DNA of 64,000 nt from NCBI RefSeq assembly GCF_017833035.1, contig NZ_JAFIBM010000001.1, positions 1,426,001-1,490,000 on the forward strand. The letters run 5' to 3'. The translations under genes were made by a program, and so were the position numbers. This DNA is from Frigoribacterium sp. PvP032 (GTDB lineage Bacteria; Actinomycetota; Actinomycetes; Actinomycetales; Microbacteriaceae). Positions 55,944 through 64,000 of this stretch are shown piece by piece. The notes under the pieces were generated by a model. The model worked only from the letters and a program-made list of their open reading frames with translations, made no database searches and was not told the DNA's origin. Numbering within the stretch: the stretch's first letter is position 1; each line of letters opens with the position of its first letter.

Positions 55944-57535
55944 ACCTCGACTTCCTCGTCCCCCTCGTGGTCCTCGTGCCCCTCATGGGCGCGGGCGCAG
56001 CCCTCGTCGCCACGAGGCGGCCCCGGCTCCAGGCCGTCCTCACGATCGCGGCCCTCGCGATCGTCGTGGCCATCAGCGCCGTCCTCCTCGTCGTCGTCGA
56101 CCGTGACGGCGCCATCGCGGTGCAGATCGGCGGGTGGGAGGCGCCCTTCGGCATCCTCCTCGTGGTCGACCGGCTCGCGGCGCTGATGCTCACCATCTCG
56201 TCGATCGTGCTGCTGGCGGTCTTCGTGTTCTCGGTCGGGCAGGGCTCGGCGGACGGCGACGGCGACGCCCCCGTCTCGATCTACAACCCCACGTACCTGA
56301 TCCTCGCCGCCGGCGTCTTCGACGCGTTCGCGGCAGGCGACCTCTTCAACCTCTACGTCGGCTTCGAGATGCTGCTGATCGCGAGCTACGTGCTGATCAC
56401 CCTCGGCGGCACCGAGCAGCGGATCCGGGCCGGCGTCACGTACATCGTCGTGAGCCTGCTCTCGAGCGTGCTGTTCCTGGCCTCGATCGCGATGATCTAC
56501 GGCGCCCTCGGCACCGTCAACATCGCGGACATCGCGCAGAAGATGGACACGATCCCGCCGGACGTCCAGACGATCATCCACGTGATGCTGCTGACGGCCT
56601 TCGGCATCAAGGCCGCGATCTTCCCGCTGTCGTTCTGGCTGCCCGACTCGTACCCGACCGCGCCGGCCCCGGTCACGGCAGTGTTCGCGGGCCTGCTGAC
56701 GAAGGTCGGCGTCTACGCCATCATCCGGACCGAGACCGTTCTCTTCGTCGAGAGCAACGTGAACGTCTACCTGCTGATCATCTCGTTGCTGACGATGGTG
56801 ATCGGGATCCTGGGCGCGGTGGCGCAGGCGGACATCAAGCGCCTCCTGTCGTTCACCCTCGTCAGCCACATCGGCTACATGATCTTCGGCATCGCCCTCG
56901 GCACCGTCGAGGGGCTCGCGGCGACGATCTACTACGTCGTGCACCACATCACGGTGCAGACGACGCTCTTCCTCGCGGCGGGGCTGATCGAGCGGCGCGG
57001 CGGGACGGCCTCGGTGCTGCGTCTCGGCGGGCTGCTCAAGGCGGCGCCCGTGGTGGCGGTGCTGTTCTTCATCCCGGCCCTCAACCTCGGCGGCATCCCG
57101 CCGTTCTCCGGCTTCATCGGCAAGGTGGCGCTCTTCGACGCCGGCGCTCGCCTCGACGACCCGCTCGTCTACGTGCTGATCGGCGCCGGCGCGGTCACGT
57201 CGCTGCTCACGCTGTACGCCCTGATGCGAGCCTGGAACCTGGCCTTCTGGCGTCCCGGCAGCGACGTCGAAGATCATGAGTCGCCCCTCACCGAGCGCCT
57301 CGAGGAGGCGCCCGGCCGCACCGCGGTCCAGGCGAAGCGAGCCAACCCGCGCACCATGATCGGCGCCACCGTCGGCATGGTCGGCGTCTCGCTCGTGCTG
57401 ACCGTCTTCGCGGGCCCGCTCTACGGGGTCGCCGAGCGCGCGGCCGGCAAGGTCTACGGGTCGAACTCCTACGTCCAGCTCGTCTTCCCCTCCGGTGAGG
57501 GCGACACCGCCGAGAACGAGGGGAGCGCACCGTGA
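55940..57535 (+). CDS. mrpD: Na+/H+ antiporter subunit D
   Basis: A 531-residue subunit homologous to NuoM/NuoN. About fourteen helices are visible; DLFNLYVGFEMLLIASYVLITLG near residue 135 and AAIFPLSFWLPDSYPTAPAPVTAVFAGLLTKVGVYAIIR near 230 contain the conserved Glu and Lys residues of the proton-path helices. With MrpA it forms the ion-moving part of the antiporter. It starts with GTG. Confidence 0.94.
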   Translation: MNLDFLVPLVVLVPLMGAGAALVATRRPRLQAVLTIAALAIVVAISAVLLVVVDRDGAIAVQIGGWEAPFGILLVVDRLAALMLTISSIVLLAVFVFSVGQGSADGDGDAPVSIYNPTYLILAAGVFDAFAAGDLFNLYVGFEMLLIASYVLITLGGTEQRIRAGVTYIVVSLLSSVLFLASIAMIYGALGTVNIADIAQKMDTIPPDVQTIIHVMLLTAFGIKAAIFPLSFWLPDSYPTAPAPVTAVFAGLLTKVGVYAIIRTETVLFVESNVNVYLLIISLLTMVIGILGAVAQADIKRLLSFTLVSHIGYMIFGIALGTVEGLAATIYYVVHHITVQTTLFLAAGLIERRGGTASVLRLGGLLKAAPVVAVLFFIPALNLGGIPPFSGFIGKVALFDAGARLDDPLVYVLIGAGAVTSLLTLYALMRAWNLAFWRPGSDVEDHESPLTERLEEAPGRTAVQAKRANPRTMIGATVGMVGVSLVLTVFAGPLYGVAERAAGKVYGSNSYVQLVFPSGEGDTAENEGSAP

Positions 57536-58167
57536 CCGCCCGGCCCTCGGCCCACGAGGTCGGACGCAGCCTGCTCCGTCAGCTGCCCCTCCTCGTCGGC
57601 CTCGTCGTCCTCTGGATGTTCCTCTGGAACCAGCTGACCGTGCTCTCGTTCGTCACGGGCGTGCTCGTCGCGCTGCTCGTCACCCGGGTGTTCTTCCTGC
57701 CGCCGGTCGAGCTGAGCGGGCGGTTCAACCTCGGCTGGGCGCTCGTGTTCCTCGGCCGGTTCCTGTTCGACCTCGTCGTCGCGTCGGTCGAGGTCGCCTG
57801 GAAGGCCGTACGGCCCCGGGGCGTGCAGAGCAACGCGATCGTCGCCGTGCAGCTGCACACCCGCTCGGACTTCATCATGACGCTGGTCGCCGAGGCCGTC
57901 TCGCTGGTGCCGGGGTCGCTCGTCGTCGAGGCCGACCGCGAGCGGTCGATCCTCTACATGCACGCCCTCGCGGTCGAGGACGCCGACGGAGTCGAGGAGG
58001 TGCGGCACAGCGTGCTCGGCTTCGAGAAGCGCATCGCGCGCGCCCTCGGCAGCGCCGACGACCTGCGCCGCATCGCCGACGGCACGCCCGCCACCGAGGA
58101 CGCGCCCACCGACCGGTCCGGCGCCGAGGTGCCCGTGAACGAGAAGAACAAGGGGGTCGCCTCGTGA
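57532..58167 (+). CDS. mrpE: Na+/H+ antiporter subunit E
   Basis: A 211-residue subunit with two or three N-terminal helices (LLVGLVVLWMFLWNQLTVLSFVTGVLVALLVTRVFFL, then LGWALVFLGRFLFDLVVASVEVA) and a soluble domain with HTRSDFIMTLVAEAVSLVPGSLVVEADRE, the typical MrpE core. It starts with GTG overlapping the mrpD stop and is followed by mrpF with another GTGA overlap. Confidence 0.93.
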   Translation: MTARPSAHEVGRSLLRQLPLLVGLVVLWMFLWNQLTVLSFVTGVLVALLVTRVFFLPPVELSGRFNLGWALVFLGRFLFDLVVASVEVAWKAVRPRGVQSNAIVAVQLHTRSDFIMTLVAEAVSLVPGSLVVEADRERSILYMHALAVEDADGVEEVRHSVLGFEKRIARALGSADDLRRIADGTPATEDAPTDRSGAEVPVNEKNKGVAS

Positions 58168-58427
58168 CGATCGTCTCCTGGGTCGTCGGCGTGCTCTTCG
58201 CGTTCGCCGCGCTCGCGTCCGTGCTGCGGATCGTGCGGGGGCCGTCCATCCTCGACCGCATGATCGCGAGCGACATGCTGCTCACGACCCTCATCTGCGT
58301 GCTCGCCGCCGACATGGTGCTCGGGAACCACACGCGCACCCTCCCGGTCATCATCGTGCTCGCCCTGACTGCCGTGTTCGGCTCGATCACCGTGGCGCGC
58401 TACGTGTCGAGGCAGGACCCGTCATGA
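58164..58427 (+). CDS. mrpF: Na+/H+ antiporter subunit F
   Basis: An 87-residue three-helix subunit: VSWVVGVLFAFAALASVLRIVRGPSILDRMIASDMLLTTLICVLAAD contains the RGPSxxDRxxAxD signature of MrpF. It starts with GTG at 58164 inside the mrpE stop and is shorter than the open frame, which extends upstream antisense-like without meaning. Confidence 0.93.
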   Translation: MTIVSWVVGVLFAFAALASVLRIVRGPSILDRMIASDMLLTTLICVLAADMVLGNHTRTLPVIIVLALTAVFGSITVARYVSRQDPS

Positions 58428-58993
58428 GCGAGCAGTTCTACACGATCTCGAGCGCGGTGCTGCTCGTCGCGGGCGCGACCCTCTCCGCGGCCGCCGGCGT
58501 CGGCCTGCTCCGGTTCCCCGACGCCCTCACCCGGATGCACGCCGCCACGAAGCCGCAGATCTTCGGGCTGATCCTGATGCTGTCGGCGATCGCGCTGGAC
58601 CAGCACAACCTCGGGACCATCGCCTCCTTGCTGGTCGTGCTCGTCTTCCAGATGCTCACGGCGCCGATCTCGGCGCACATGATCGGCCGGGCCGGCTACC
58701 GCAACGGCGACCTCCGCCGCGACATGCTCGTCGTGGACGAGCTCGACGAGGCCGTCGCCCGCGCGGGGGAAGAGCTCGTGGCCGACGGGCAGTCGCTGTC
58801 GGACGTCGACCCCGCGACCCTCCCGGTGGGCTCGGCCGACGCGCTGGCCGTCGAGCTCGACCGCGCGGACGGGCTCGACGACTCCGAGGGCGACGACGAC
58901 GCCCACGACGACGAGGCCAGGGAGCGCGAGCACGACGCCCCGCTGCACGTCAAGGGCGGCCACCACCACGCCCCCGATCCCGGCCTCGGCTGA
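58424..58993 (+). CDS. mrpG: Na+/H+ antiporter subunit G
   Basis: A 189-residue subunit. The first ~100 residues hold three helices with the MrpG signature GLLRFPDALTRMHAATKPQIFGLILMLSAIAL. The C-terminal ~90 residues are acidic and His-rich at the end (KGGHHHAPDPGLG) and are not part of the usual MrpG, which is about 100-120 residues long. It overlaps mrpF (ATGA) and ends the operon. Confidence 0.92.
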   Translation: MSEQFYTISSAVLLVAGATLSAAAGVGLLRFPDALTRMHAATKPQIFGLILMLSAIALDQHNLGTIASLLVVLVFQMLTAPISAHMIGRAGYRNGDLRRDMLVVDELDEAVARAGEELVADGQSLSDVDPATLPVGSADALAVELDRADGLDDSEGDDDAHDDEAREREHDAPLHVKGGHHHAPDPGLG

Positions 58994-59012
58994 GGGGCGC
59001 GTCCGCTGGCCC

Positions 59013-59018
59013 TAAACT
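59013..59018 (+). promoter_or_regulatory. -10 box for ilvD
   Basis: TAAACT ends 7 nt before the ATG at 59025, predicting a leaderless ilvD transcript with no room for a leader-peptide attenuator. Confidence 0.5.
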
Positions 59019-59024
59019 CGACCC

Positions 59025-60788
59025 ATGCCCGTGAATGACAGCCAGCCGTCGGACGCAGCCGCCCGATGCCCCATCGACGCAGCACCCATCGACGCAGCGC
59101 CCATCGACATCAAGCCCCGCAGCCGCGTCGTCACCGACGGGGTCGAGGCCACCACCTCGCGCGGCATGCTCCGCGCCGTCGGCATGGGCGACGAAGACTG
59201 GGAGAAGCCGCAGATCGGCATCGCCAGCAGCTGGAACGAGATCACCCCCTGCAACCTGTCGCTCGACCGGCTCGCCCAGGGCGCGAAAGAGGGAGTGCAC
59301 GGCGGCGGCGGCTACCCGCTGCAGTTCGGCACCGTCTCGGTCTCCGACGGCATCTCGATGGGCCACGAGGGCATGCACTTCTCCCTCGTCTCGCGCGAGG
59401 TCATCGCCGACAGCGTCGAGGTCGTGATGAACGCCGAGCGTCTCGACGGCTCGGTGCTGCTGGCCGGCTGCGACAAGTCGCTGCCGGGCATGCTGATGGC
59501 GGCCGCTCGCCTCGACCTCGCCAGCGTGTTCCTCTACGCGGGCAGCGTCGCCCCCGGCTGGGTCAAGCTCAGCGACGGCACCGAGAAGAACGTCACGATC
59601 ATCGACTCGTTCGAGGCCGTCGGCGCCCACAAGGCCGGCACCATCAGCGACGAGGACCTCAAGGCCATCGAGTGCGCCATCGTGCCCGGCGAGGGCGCCT
59701 GCGGCGGCATGTACACCGCCAACACGATGGCGAGCGTCGCCGAGGCGCTCGGCATGAGCCTGCCCGGCTCGGCCTCGCCGCCCTCGGCCGACCGCCGTCG
59801 CGACTATTTCGCCCACCGCTCGGGCGAGGCCGTGGTGAACTTGCTGCGCCTCGGCATCACCACCCGCGACATCCTCACGAAGGAGGCGTTCGAGAACGCC
59901 ATCGCCGTGGCCATGGCGTTCGGCGGGTCGACGAACGTCGTGCTGCACCTGCTGGCGATCGCCTACGAGGCCGAGGTCGACCTCACCATCGACGACTTCA
60001 ACCGCATCGGCGACACGATCCCGCACATCGGCGACCTCAAGCCCTTCGGCAAGTACGTGATGAACGACGTCGACCGCATGGGCGGCGTCCCCGTCGTCAT
60101 GAAGGCCCTGCTCGACGCGGGCCTGCTCCACGGCGACTGCCTCACCGTCACGGGCAAGACCGTGAGGGAGAACCTCGAGGCGATCAAGCCGAAGCCGCTC
60201 GACGGCGAGGTGCTGCGCACCCTCGAGAACCCGATCCACGCGACCGGCGGGCTCACCGTGCTGAGCGGCTCGTTCGCCCCGGAGGGCGCCGTCGTCAAGA
60301 CCGCGGGCTTCGACGCCTCCGTCTTCGAGGGCCCTGCCAAGGTCTTCGAGCGCGAGCGCGGCGCGATGGACGCCCTCACCGCCGGGCGGATCGAGGCCGG
60401 GGACGTCGTCGTCATCCGCTACGAGGGCCCCAAGGGCGGCCCCGGCATGCGCGAGATGCTCGCCATCACCGCCGCCATCAAGGGCGCTGGGCTCGGCAAG
60501 GATGTACTACTCTTGACGGACGGGCGATTCTCAGGCGGCACAACCGGCCTCTGCATCGGCCACATAGCACCCGAAGCGGTGGACTCCGGTCCCATCGCCT
60601 TCGTGCGTGATGGCGACCTCATCCGTGTCGACATCGCCGCTCGCTCGATCGACCTACTCGTCGACGCCGCTGAGCTCGAGGCCCGCCGAGAAGGCTGGGC
60701 TCCCCTCCCTCCGCGCTACACCCGCGGCGTCCTCGCCAAGTACGCGCGCCAGGTCCGCTCCGCGGCCGAGGGCGCGGTCACGTACTGA
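59025..60788 (+). CDS. ilvD: Dihydroxy-acid dehydratase
   Basis: A 587-residue Fe-S dehydratase that makes 2-ketoisovalerate and 2-keto-3-methylvalerate. [12 protein letters not shown] near residue 70, [11 protein letters not shown] near 146 and [21 protein letters not shown] near 224 provide the cluster-binding cysteines. The core begins at [22 protein letters not shown]; the first ~27 residues are an extension in which PIDAA is repeated through a 15-bp DNA repeat. Codon use changes sharply at about 60500-60700 (many GTA, CTA, TCA, ACA, ATA, GAA codons) although the protein remains typical. ilvB follows after 29 nt. Confidence 0.95.
   Translation: MPVNDSQPSDAAARCPIDAAPIDAAPIDIKPRSRVVTDGVEATTSRGMLRAVGMGDEDWEKPQIGIASSWNEITPCNLSLDRLAQGAKEGVHGGGGYPLQFGTVSVSDGISMGHEGMHFSLVSREVIADSVEVVMNAERLDGSVLLAGCDKSLPGMLMAAARLDLASVFLYAGSVAPGWVKLSDGTEKNVTIIDSFEAVGAHKAGTISDEDLKAIECAIVPGEGACGGMYTANTMASVAEALGMSLPGSASPPSADRRRDYFAHRSGEAVVNLLRLGITTRDILTKEAFENAIAVAMAFGGSTNVVLHLLAIAYEAEVDLTIDDFNRIGDTIPHIGDLKPFGKYVMNDVDRMGGVPVVMKALLDAGLLHGDCLTVTGKTVRENLEAIKPKPLDGEVLRTLENPIHATGGLTVLSGSFAPEGAVVKTAGFDASVFEGPAKVFERERGAMDALTAGRIEAGDVVVIRYEGPKGGPGMREMLAITAAIKGAGLGKDVLLLTDGRFSGGTTGLCIGHIAPEAVDSGPIAFVRDGDLIRVDIAARSIDLLVDAAELEARREGWAPLPPRYTRGVLAKYARQVRSAAEGAVTY
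59071..59112 (+). repeat. 15-bp in-frame repeat encoding PIDAA at the IlvD N-terminus
   Basis: Units of CCCATCGACGCAGCA, then CCCATCGACGCAGCG, then a truncated CCCATCGACATC encode [13 protein letters not shown]. Copy-number change would lengthen or shorten the non-conserved N-terminal extension without a frameshift. Confidence 0.75.
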
Positions 60789-60817
60789 CCACCACCACGA
60801 AGAGGGACTCGGCACTG

Positions 60818-62722
60818 ATGCCCCACGACACGACCCCCCAGCCCGGCACGCCCGTGCGCCCCGCCGCCCGACCGGCCCCCGCGGCCGGCCAGACGAGCCC
60901 CGCGACGACGACGCAGCCCGTCGTCCTCACGGGCTCCGGCGCGATCCTCAAGTCGCTCGAGCACCTCGGGGTGACCGACGTCTTCGGCCTGCCCGGCGGC
61001 GCGATCATCCCGTTCTACGACGAGCTGATGGCGTCGACCGCGATCCGGCACATCCTGGTGCGGCACGAGCAGGGCGCCGGCCACGCGGCCGAGGGCTATG
61101 CGGCGGCGTCCGGCCGGGTCGGCGTGGCGATCGCCACCTCCGGGCCGGGTGCCACCAACCTCGTCACCGCCATCGCGGACGCCTACATGGACAGCATGCC
61201 GCTGCTCGCGATCACGGGCCAGGTCTTCTCGACCCTGATGGGCACCGACGCGTTCCAGGAGGCCGACATCGTCGGCATCACGATGCCGATCACGAAGCAC
61301 TCTTTCCTCGTGACGAAGCCGGAGGACATCCCGGCCACGCTGGCCGCCGCGTACCAGATCGCGAGCACCGGCCGGCCCGGCCCCGTGCTCGTCGACATCA
61401 CGAAGGACGCCCAGCAGAACTCGGCGCCCTTCGTGTGGCCGCCCGTCGTCGACCTGCCCGGCTACCGGCCGGTCACGAAGGCGCACGGCAAGCAGATCGC
61501 CGCCGCGGCCCAGCTGATGGCCGAGGCGCGGCAGCCCGTCTTCTACGTCGGCGGGGGAGTCATCCGTGCCGGCGCCTCGGCCGAGCTCGCGGCCCTGGTC
61601 GAGCTGACCGGCGCCCCCGTCGTCACGACGCTGATGGCGCGCGGCGCGTTCCCCGACACCCACGCCCAGCACCTCGGCATGCCCGGCATGCACGGCACAG
61701 TGCCCGCCGTGCTCGGCCTGCAGGAGAGCGACCTCATCATCGCGCTCGGCGCCCGCTTCGACGACCGCGTCACCGGCAAGGCCGACCTCTTCGCGCCCGG
61801 CGCCAAGGTCGTCCACGTCGACGTCGACCCGGCCGAGATCTCGAAGATCCGACTCGCCGACGTGCCCATCGTGGGCGACGCGAAGGTCGTCATCCCCGAC
61901 CTGGCCGCGGCGTTCGCCGAGATCCCCGTCGCCGACCGTGCCGACACGTCGGCCTGGTGGGAGAAGCTGAACGGCCTCCGCGAGCAGTTCCCGCTCGGCT
62001 ACACGCAGCCCGACGACGGGCTGCTGTCGCCCCAGGCAGTCATCCAGCGCATCGGCCAGCTCTCCGGCCCCGAGGCGATCTACGCCTCCGGCGTCGGCCA
62101 GCACCAGATGTGGGCCGCCCAGTTCATCGAGTACGAGCGTCCCCACGCCTGGCTGAACTCGGGAGGCGCGGGCACGATGGGCTACTCGGTGCCGGCCGCC
62201 ATGGGCGCGAAGGTGGCCCAGCCCGACCGCGTCGTCTGGGCGATCGACGGCGACGGCTGCTTCCAGATGACCAACCAGGAGCTCGCGACCTGCGTCATCA
62301 ACGACATCCCGATCAAGGTCGCGATCATCAACAACTCGTCGCTCGGCATGGTGCGCCAGTGGCAGACCCTGTTCTACGAGGGCCGCCACTCGTTCACCGA
62401 CCTGAACACGGGCCACGAGACGCGGATGGTGCCCGACTTCGTCAAGCTCGCCGACGCGTACGGCGCCCTCGGCATCCGCGTCAGGCGGGAGGACGAGGTC
62501 GACGACGCCATCAAGCTGGCACTCGAGACGAACGACCGTCCGGTCGTCATCGACTTCGTGGTCAGCCGCGACGCCATGGTCTGGCCGATGGTGCCCCAGG
62601 GCGTGTCGAACTCCGAGATCCAGCACGCCCGCGCGCTCGCGCCCGAGTGGGACGACGAGGCCCCCGGCACCAGCGCCTCCGACACGACCCGTGACGGCGA
62701 CATGACAGGAGAGCACGCATGA
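60818..62722 (+). CDS. ilvB: Acetolactate synthase, large subunit
   Basis: A 634-residue thiamine-diphosphate enzyme that condenses pyruvate with pyruvate or 2-ketobutyrate. [20 protein letters not shown] near residue 55 and [18 protein letters not shown] near 80 hold the catalytic glutamate. [44 protein letters not shown] near 475-520 is the ThDP and Mg2+ motif (GDGx~25NN). The N-terminal ~38 residues are a Pro/Ala-rich extension. GAGGGA lies upstream of the ATG. The end overlaps ilvN (ATGA). Confidence 0.96.
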   Translation: MPHDTTPQPGTPVRPAARPAPAAGQTSPATTTQPVVLTGSGAILKSLEHLGVTDVFGLPGGAIIPFYDELMASTAIRHILVRHEQGAGHAAEGYAAASGRVGVAIATSGPGATNLVTAIADAYMDSMPLLAITGQVFSTLMGTDAFQEADIVGITMPITKHSFLVTKPEDIPATLAAAYQIASTGRPGPVLVDITKDAQQNSAPFVWPPVVDLPGYRPVTKAHGKQIAAAAQLMAEARQPVFYVGGGVIRAGASAELAALVELTGAPVVTTLMARGAFPDTHAQHLGMPGMHGTVPAVLGLQESDLIIALGARFDDRVTGKADLFAPGAKVVHVDVDPAEISKIRLADVPIVGDAKVVIPDLAAAFAEIPVADRADTSAWWEKLNGLREQFPLGYTQPDDGLLSPQAVIQRIGQLSGPEAIYASGVGQHQMWAAQFIEYERPHAWLNSGGAGTMGYSVPAAMGAKVAQPDRVVWAIDGDGCFQMTNQELATCVINDIPIKVAIINNSSLGMVRQWQTLFYEGRHSFTDLNTGHETRMVPDFVKLADAYGALGIRVRREDEVDDAIKLALETNDRPVVIDFVVSRDAMVWPMVPQGVSNSEIQHARALAPEWDDEAPGTSASDTTRDGDMTGEHA

Positions 62723-63228
62723 GCCACGTCCTGAGCCTCCTCGTCGAGGACAAGCCCGGTCTGCTGACCCGCGTCGCCGGTCTCTTCGCCCGGCGAGGGT
62801 TCAACATCGAGAGCCTCGCGGTCGGCAAGAGCGAGGTCGAGGGCCTCAGCCGAATCACCGTCGTCGTCGACGTCGAAGAACTGCCGCTCGAGCAGGTGAC
62901 GAAGCAGCTGAACAAGCTGATCAACGTCATCAAGATCGTCGAGCTCGACTACTCGCAGTCGGTGCAGCGCGAGCACATGCTGATCAAGGTGCGGGTCGAC
63001 GCCACCACCCGGTCCCAGGTGCTCGAGGCCGTCACGCTCTTCCGCGCGTCGGTGGTCGACGTCTCGACCGACTCGCTGGTGATCGAGGTCACCGGCGACA
63101 CCGGCAAGACGACCGCCCTGCTCCGCGTGCTCGAGCCCTACGGCATCCGCGAGATCTCGCAGTCCGGCCTGCTGGCCATCGGCCGCGGCTCGAAGGCGAT
63201 CACCGACCGGGTCCCCAGGGCCCAGTGA
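62719..63228 (+). CDS. ilvN: Acetolactate synthase, small (regulatory) subunit
   Basis: A 169-residue ACT-domain protein. [35 protein letters not shown] (residues 2-36) is the classic ACT start that binds valine for feedback inhibition; the second half ([32 protein letters not shown]) is the C-terminal domain of long IlvH/IlvN proteins. It stabilises IlvB and confers feedback control. It overlaps ilvB by 4 nt; ilvC follows after 69 nt. Confidence 0.95.
   Translation: MSHVLSLLVEDKPGLLTRVAGLFARRGFNIESLAVGKSEVEGLSRITVVVDVEELPLEQVTKQLNKLINVIKIVELDYSQSVQREHMLIKVRVDATTRSQVLEAVTLFRASVVDVSTDSLVIEVTGDTGKTTALLRVLEPYGIREISQSGLLAIGRGSKAITDRVPRAQ

Positions 63229-64000
<772 letters not shown>

Noticed and set aside
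60788-60818. Leader peptide or attenuator in front of ilvB
   Set aside because: Only 29 nt separate ilvD and ilvB and no Leu/Val/Ile-rich short frame or terminator hairpin fits.
60716-62716. Long minus-strand frame antisense to ilvB
   Set aside because: Antisense shadow of a conserved gene with no recognisable protein.

Overview
The window is 64 kb of uninterrupted high-GC chromosome from an actinobacterium. The codon bias is extreme (G or C at nearly every third position), GTG starts are frequent, and there are two WhiB proteins plus MtrA/MtrB-LpqB, a long-form HPF and an Rv3235-family protein. Much of the left half keeps the gene neighbourhood known from Mycobacterium tuberculosis: manA, whiB2, Rv3259 and Rv3258c homologues, phosphomannomutase, sahH, mtrA-mtrB-lpqB, comF, hpf, secA, Rv3235, a PdtaS-type kinase and whiB1. 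Protein style and the neighbours suggest the family Microbacteriaceae (for example Frigoribacterium, Curtobacterium or Clavibacter relatives), but that placement is inference. No insertion sequence, prophage, CRISPR array or rRNA was seen. There is one tRNA, tRNA-Lys(CTT).

Region by region: 1-5.3 kb holds envelope polysaccharide genes (a truncated polytopic membrane protein, an O-antigen-ligase-like protein, manA and galE) and an acyl-CoA dehydrogenase. 5.4-14.3 kb holds whiB2, a giant GT2-membrane glycosyltransferase with a DUF5719 partner, small conserved proteins, phosphomannomutase, a CsoR-type regulator and sahH. 14.3-22.2 kb holds a conserved but uncharacterised cluster: RDD, SpoIIM-like, DUF58, MoxR ATPase, DUF4350, DUF4129 and a polytopic membrane protein. 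22.3-31.1 kb holds the two-component system mtrAB-lpqB, then comF, hpf and secA. 31.1-37.5 kb holds the Rv3235-like protein, the histidine kinase, whiB1, a Bcp peroxiredoxin, tRNA-Lys and the phosphatase / DUF3090 / SCO1664 trio. 37.5-49.8 kb holds an amino-acid permease, an OpuA-type osmoprotectant ABC transporter, a hydrolase, an MscS channel, an ArsB/SLC13-like permease, a TIM-barrel isomerase, CorA and a fructosamine-kinase-like protein. 49.9-59 kb holds otsAB (trehalose) and a six-gene Mrp antiporter operon with mrpA and mrpB fused. 59-64 kb holds the branched-chain amino acid operon ilvD-ilvB-ilvN-ilvC, cut off inside ilvC.

Several neighbouring units share osmotic and envelope homeostasis: osmoprotectant uptake, MscS release, trehalose synthesis, Na+/H+ antiport, and MtrAB signalling. 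Many starts look leaderless: a TANNNT-like -10 box whose last base lies exactly 7 nt before the start codon recurs at about ten genes on both strands. The most unusual DNA is non-coding: a duplicated TCAGGA-rich repeat with a 19-bp hairpin (16295-16560), a 43-bp hairpin tandem repeat after the tRNA (35240-35420), and a short block of foreign-looking codon use inside the 3' part of ilvD (about 60500-60700).
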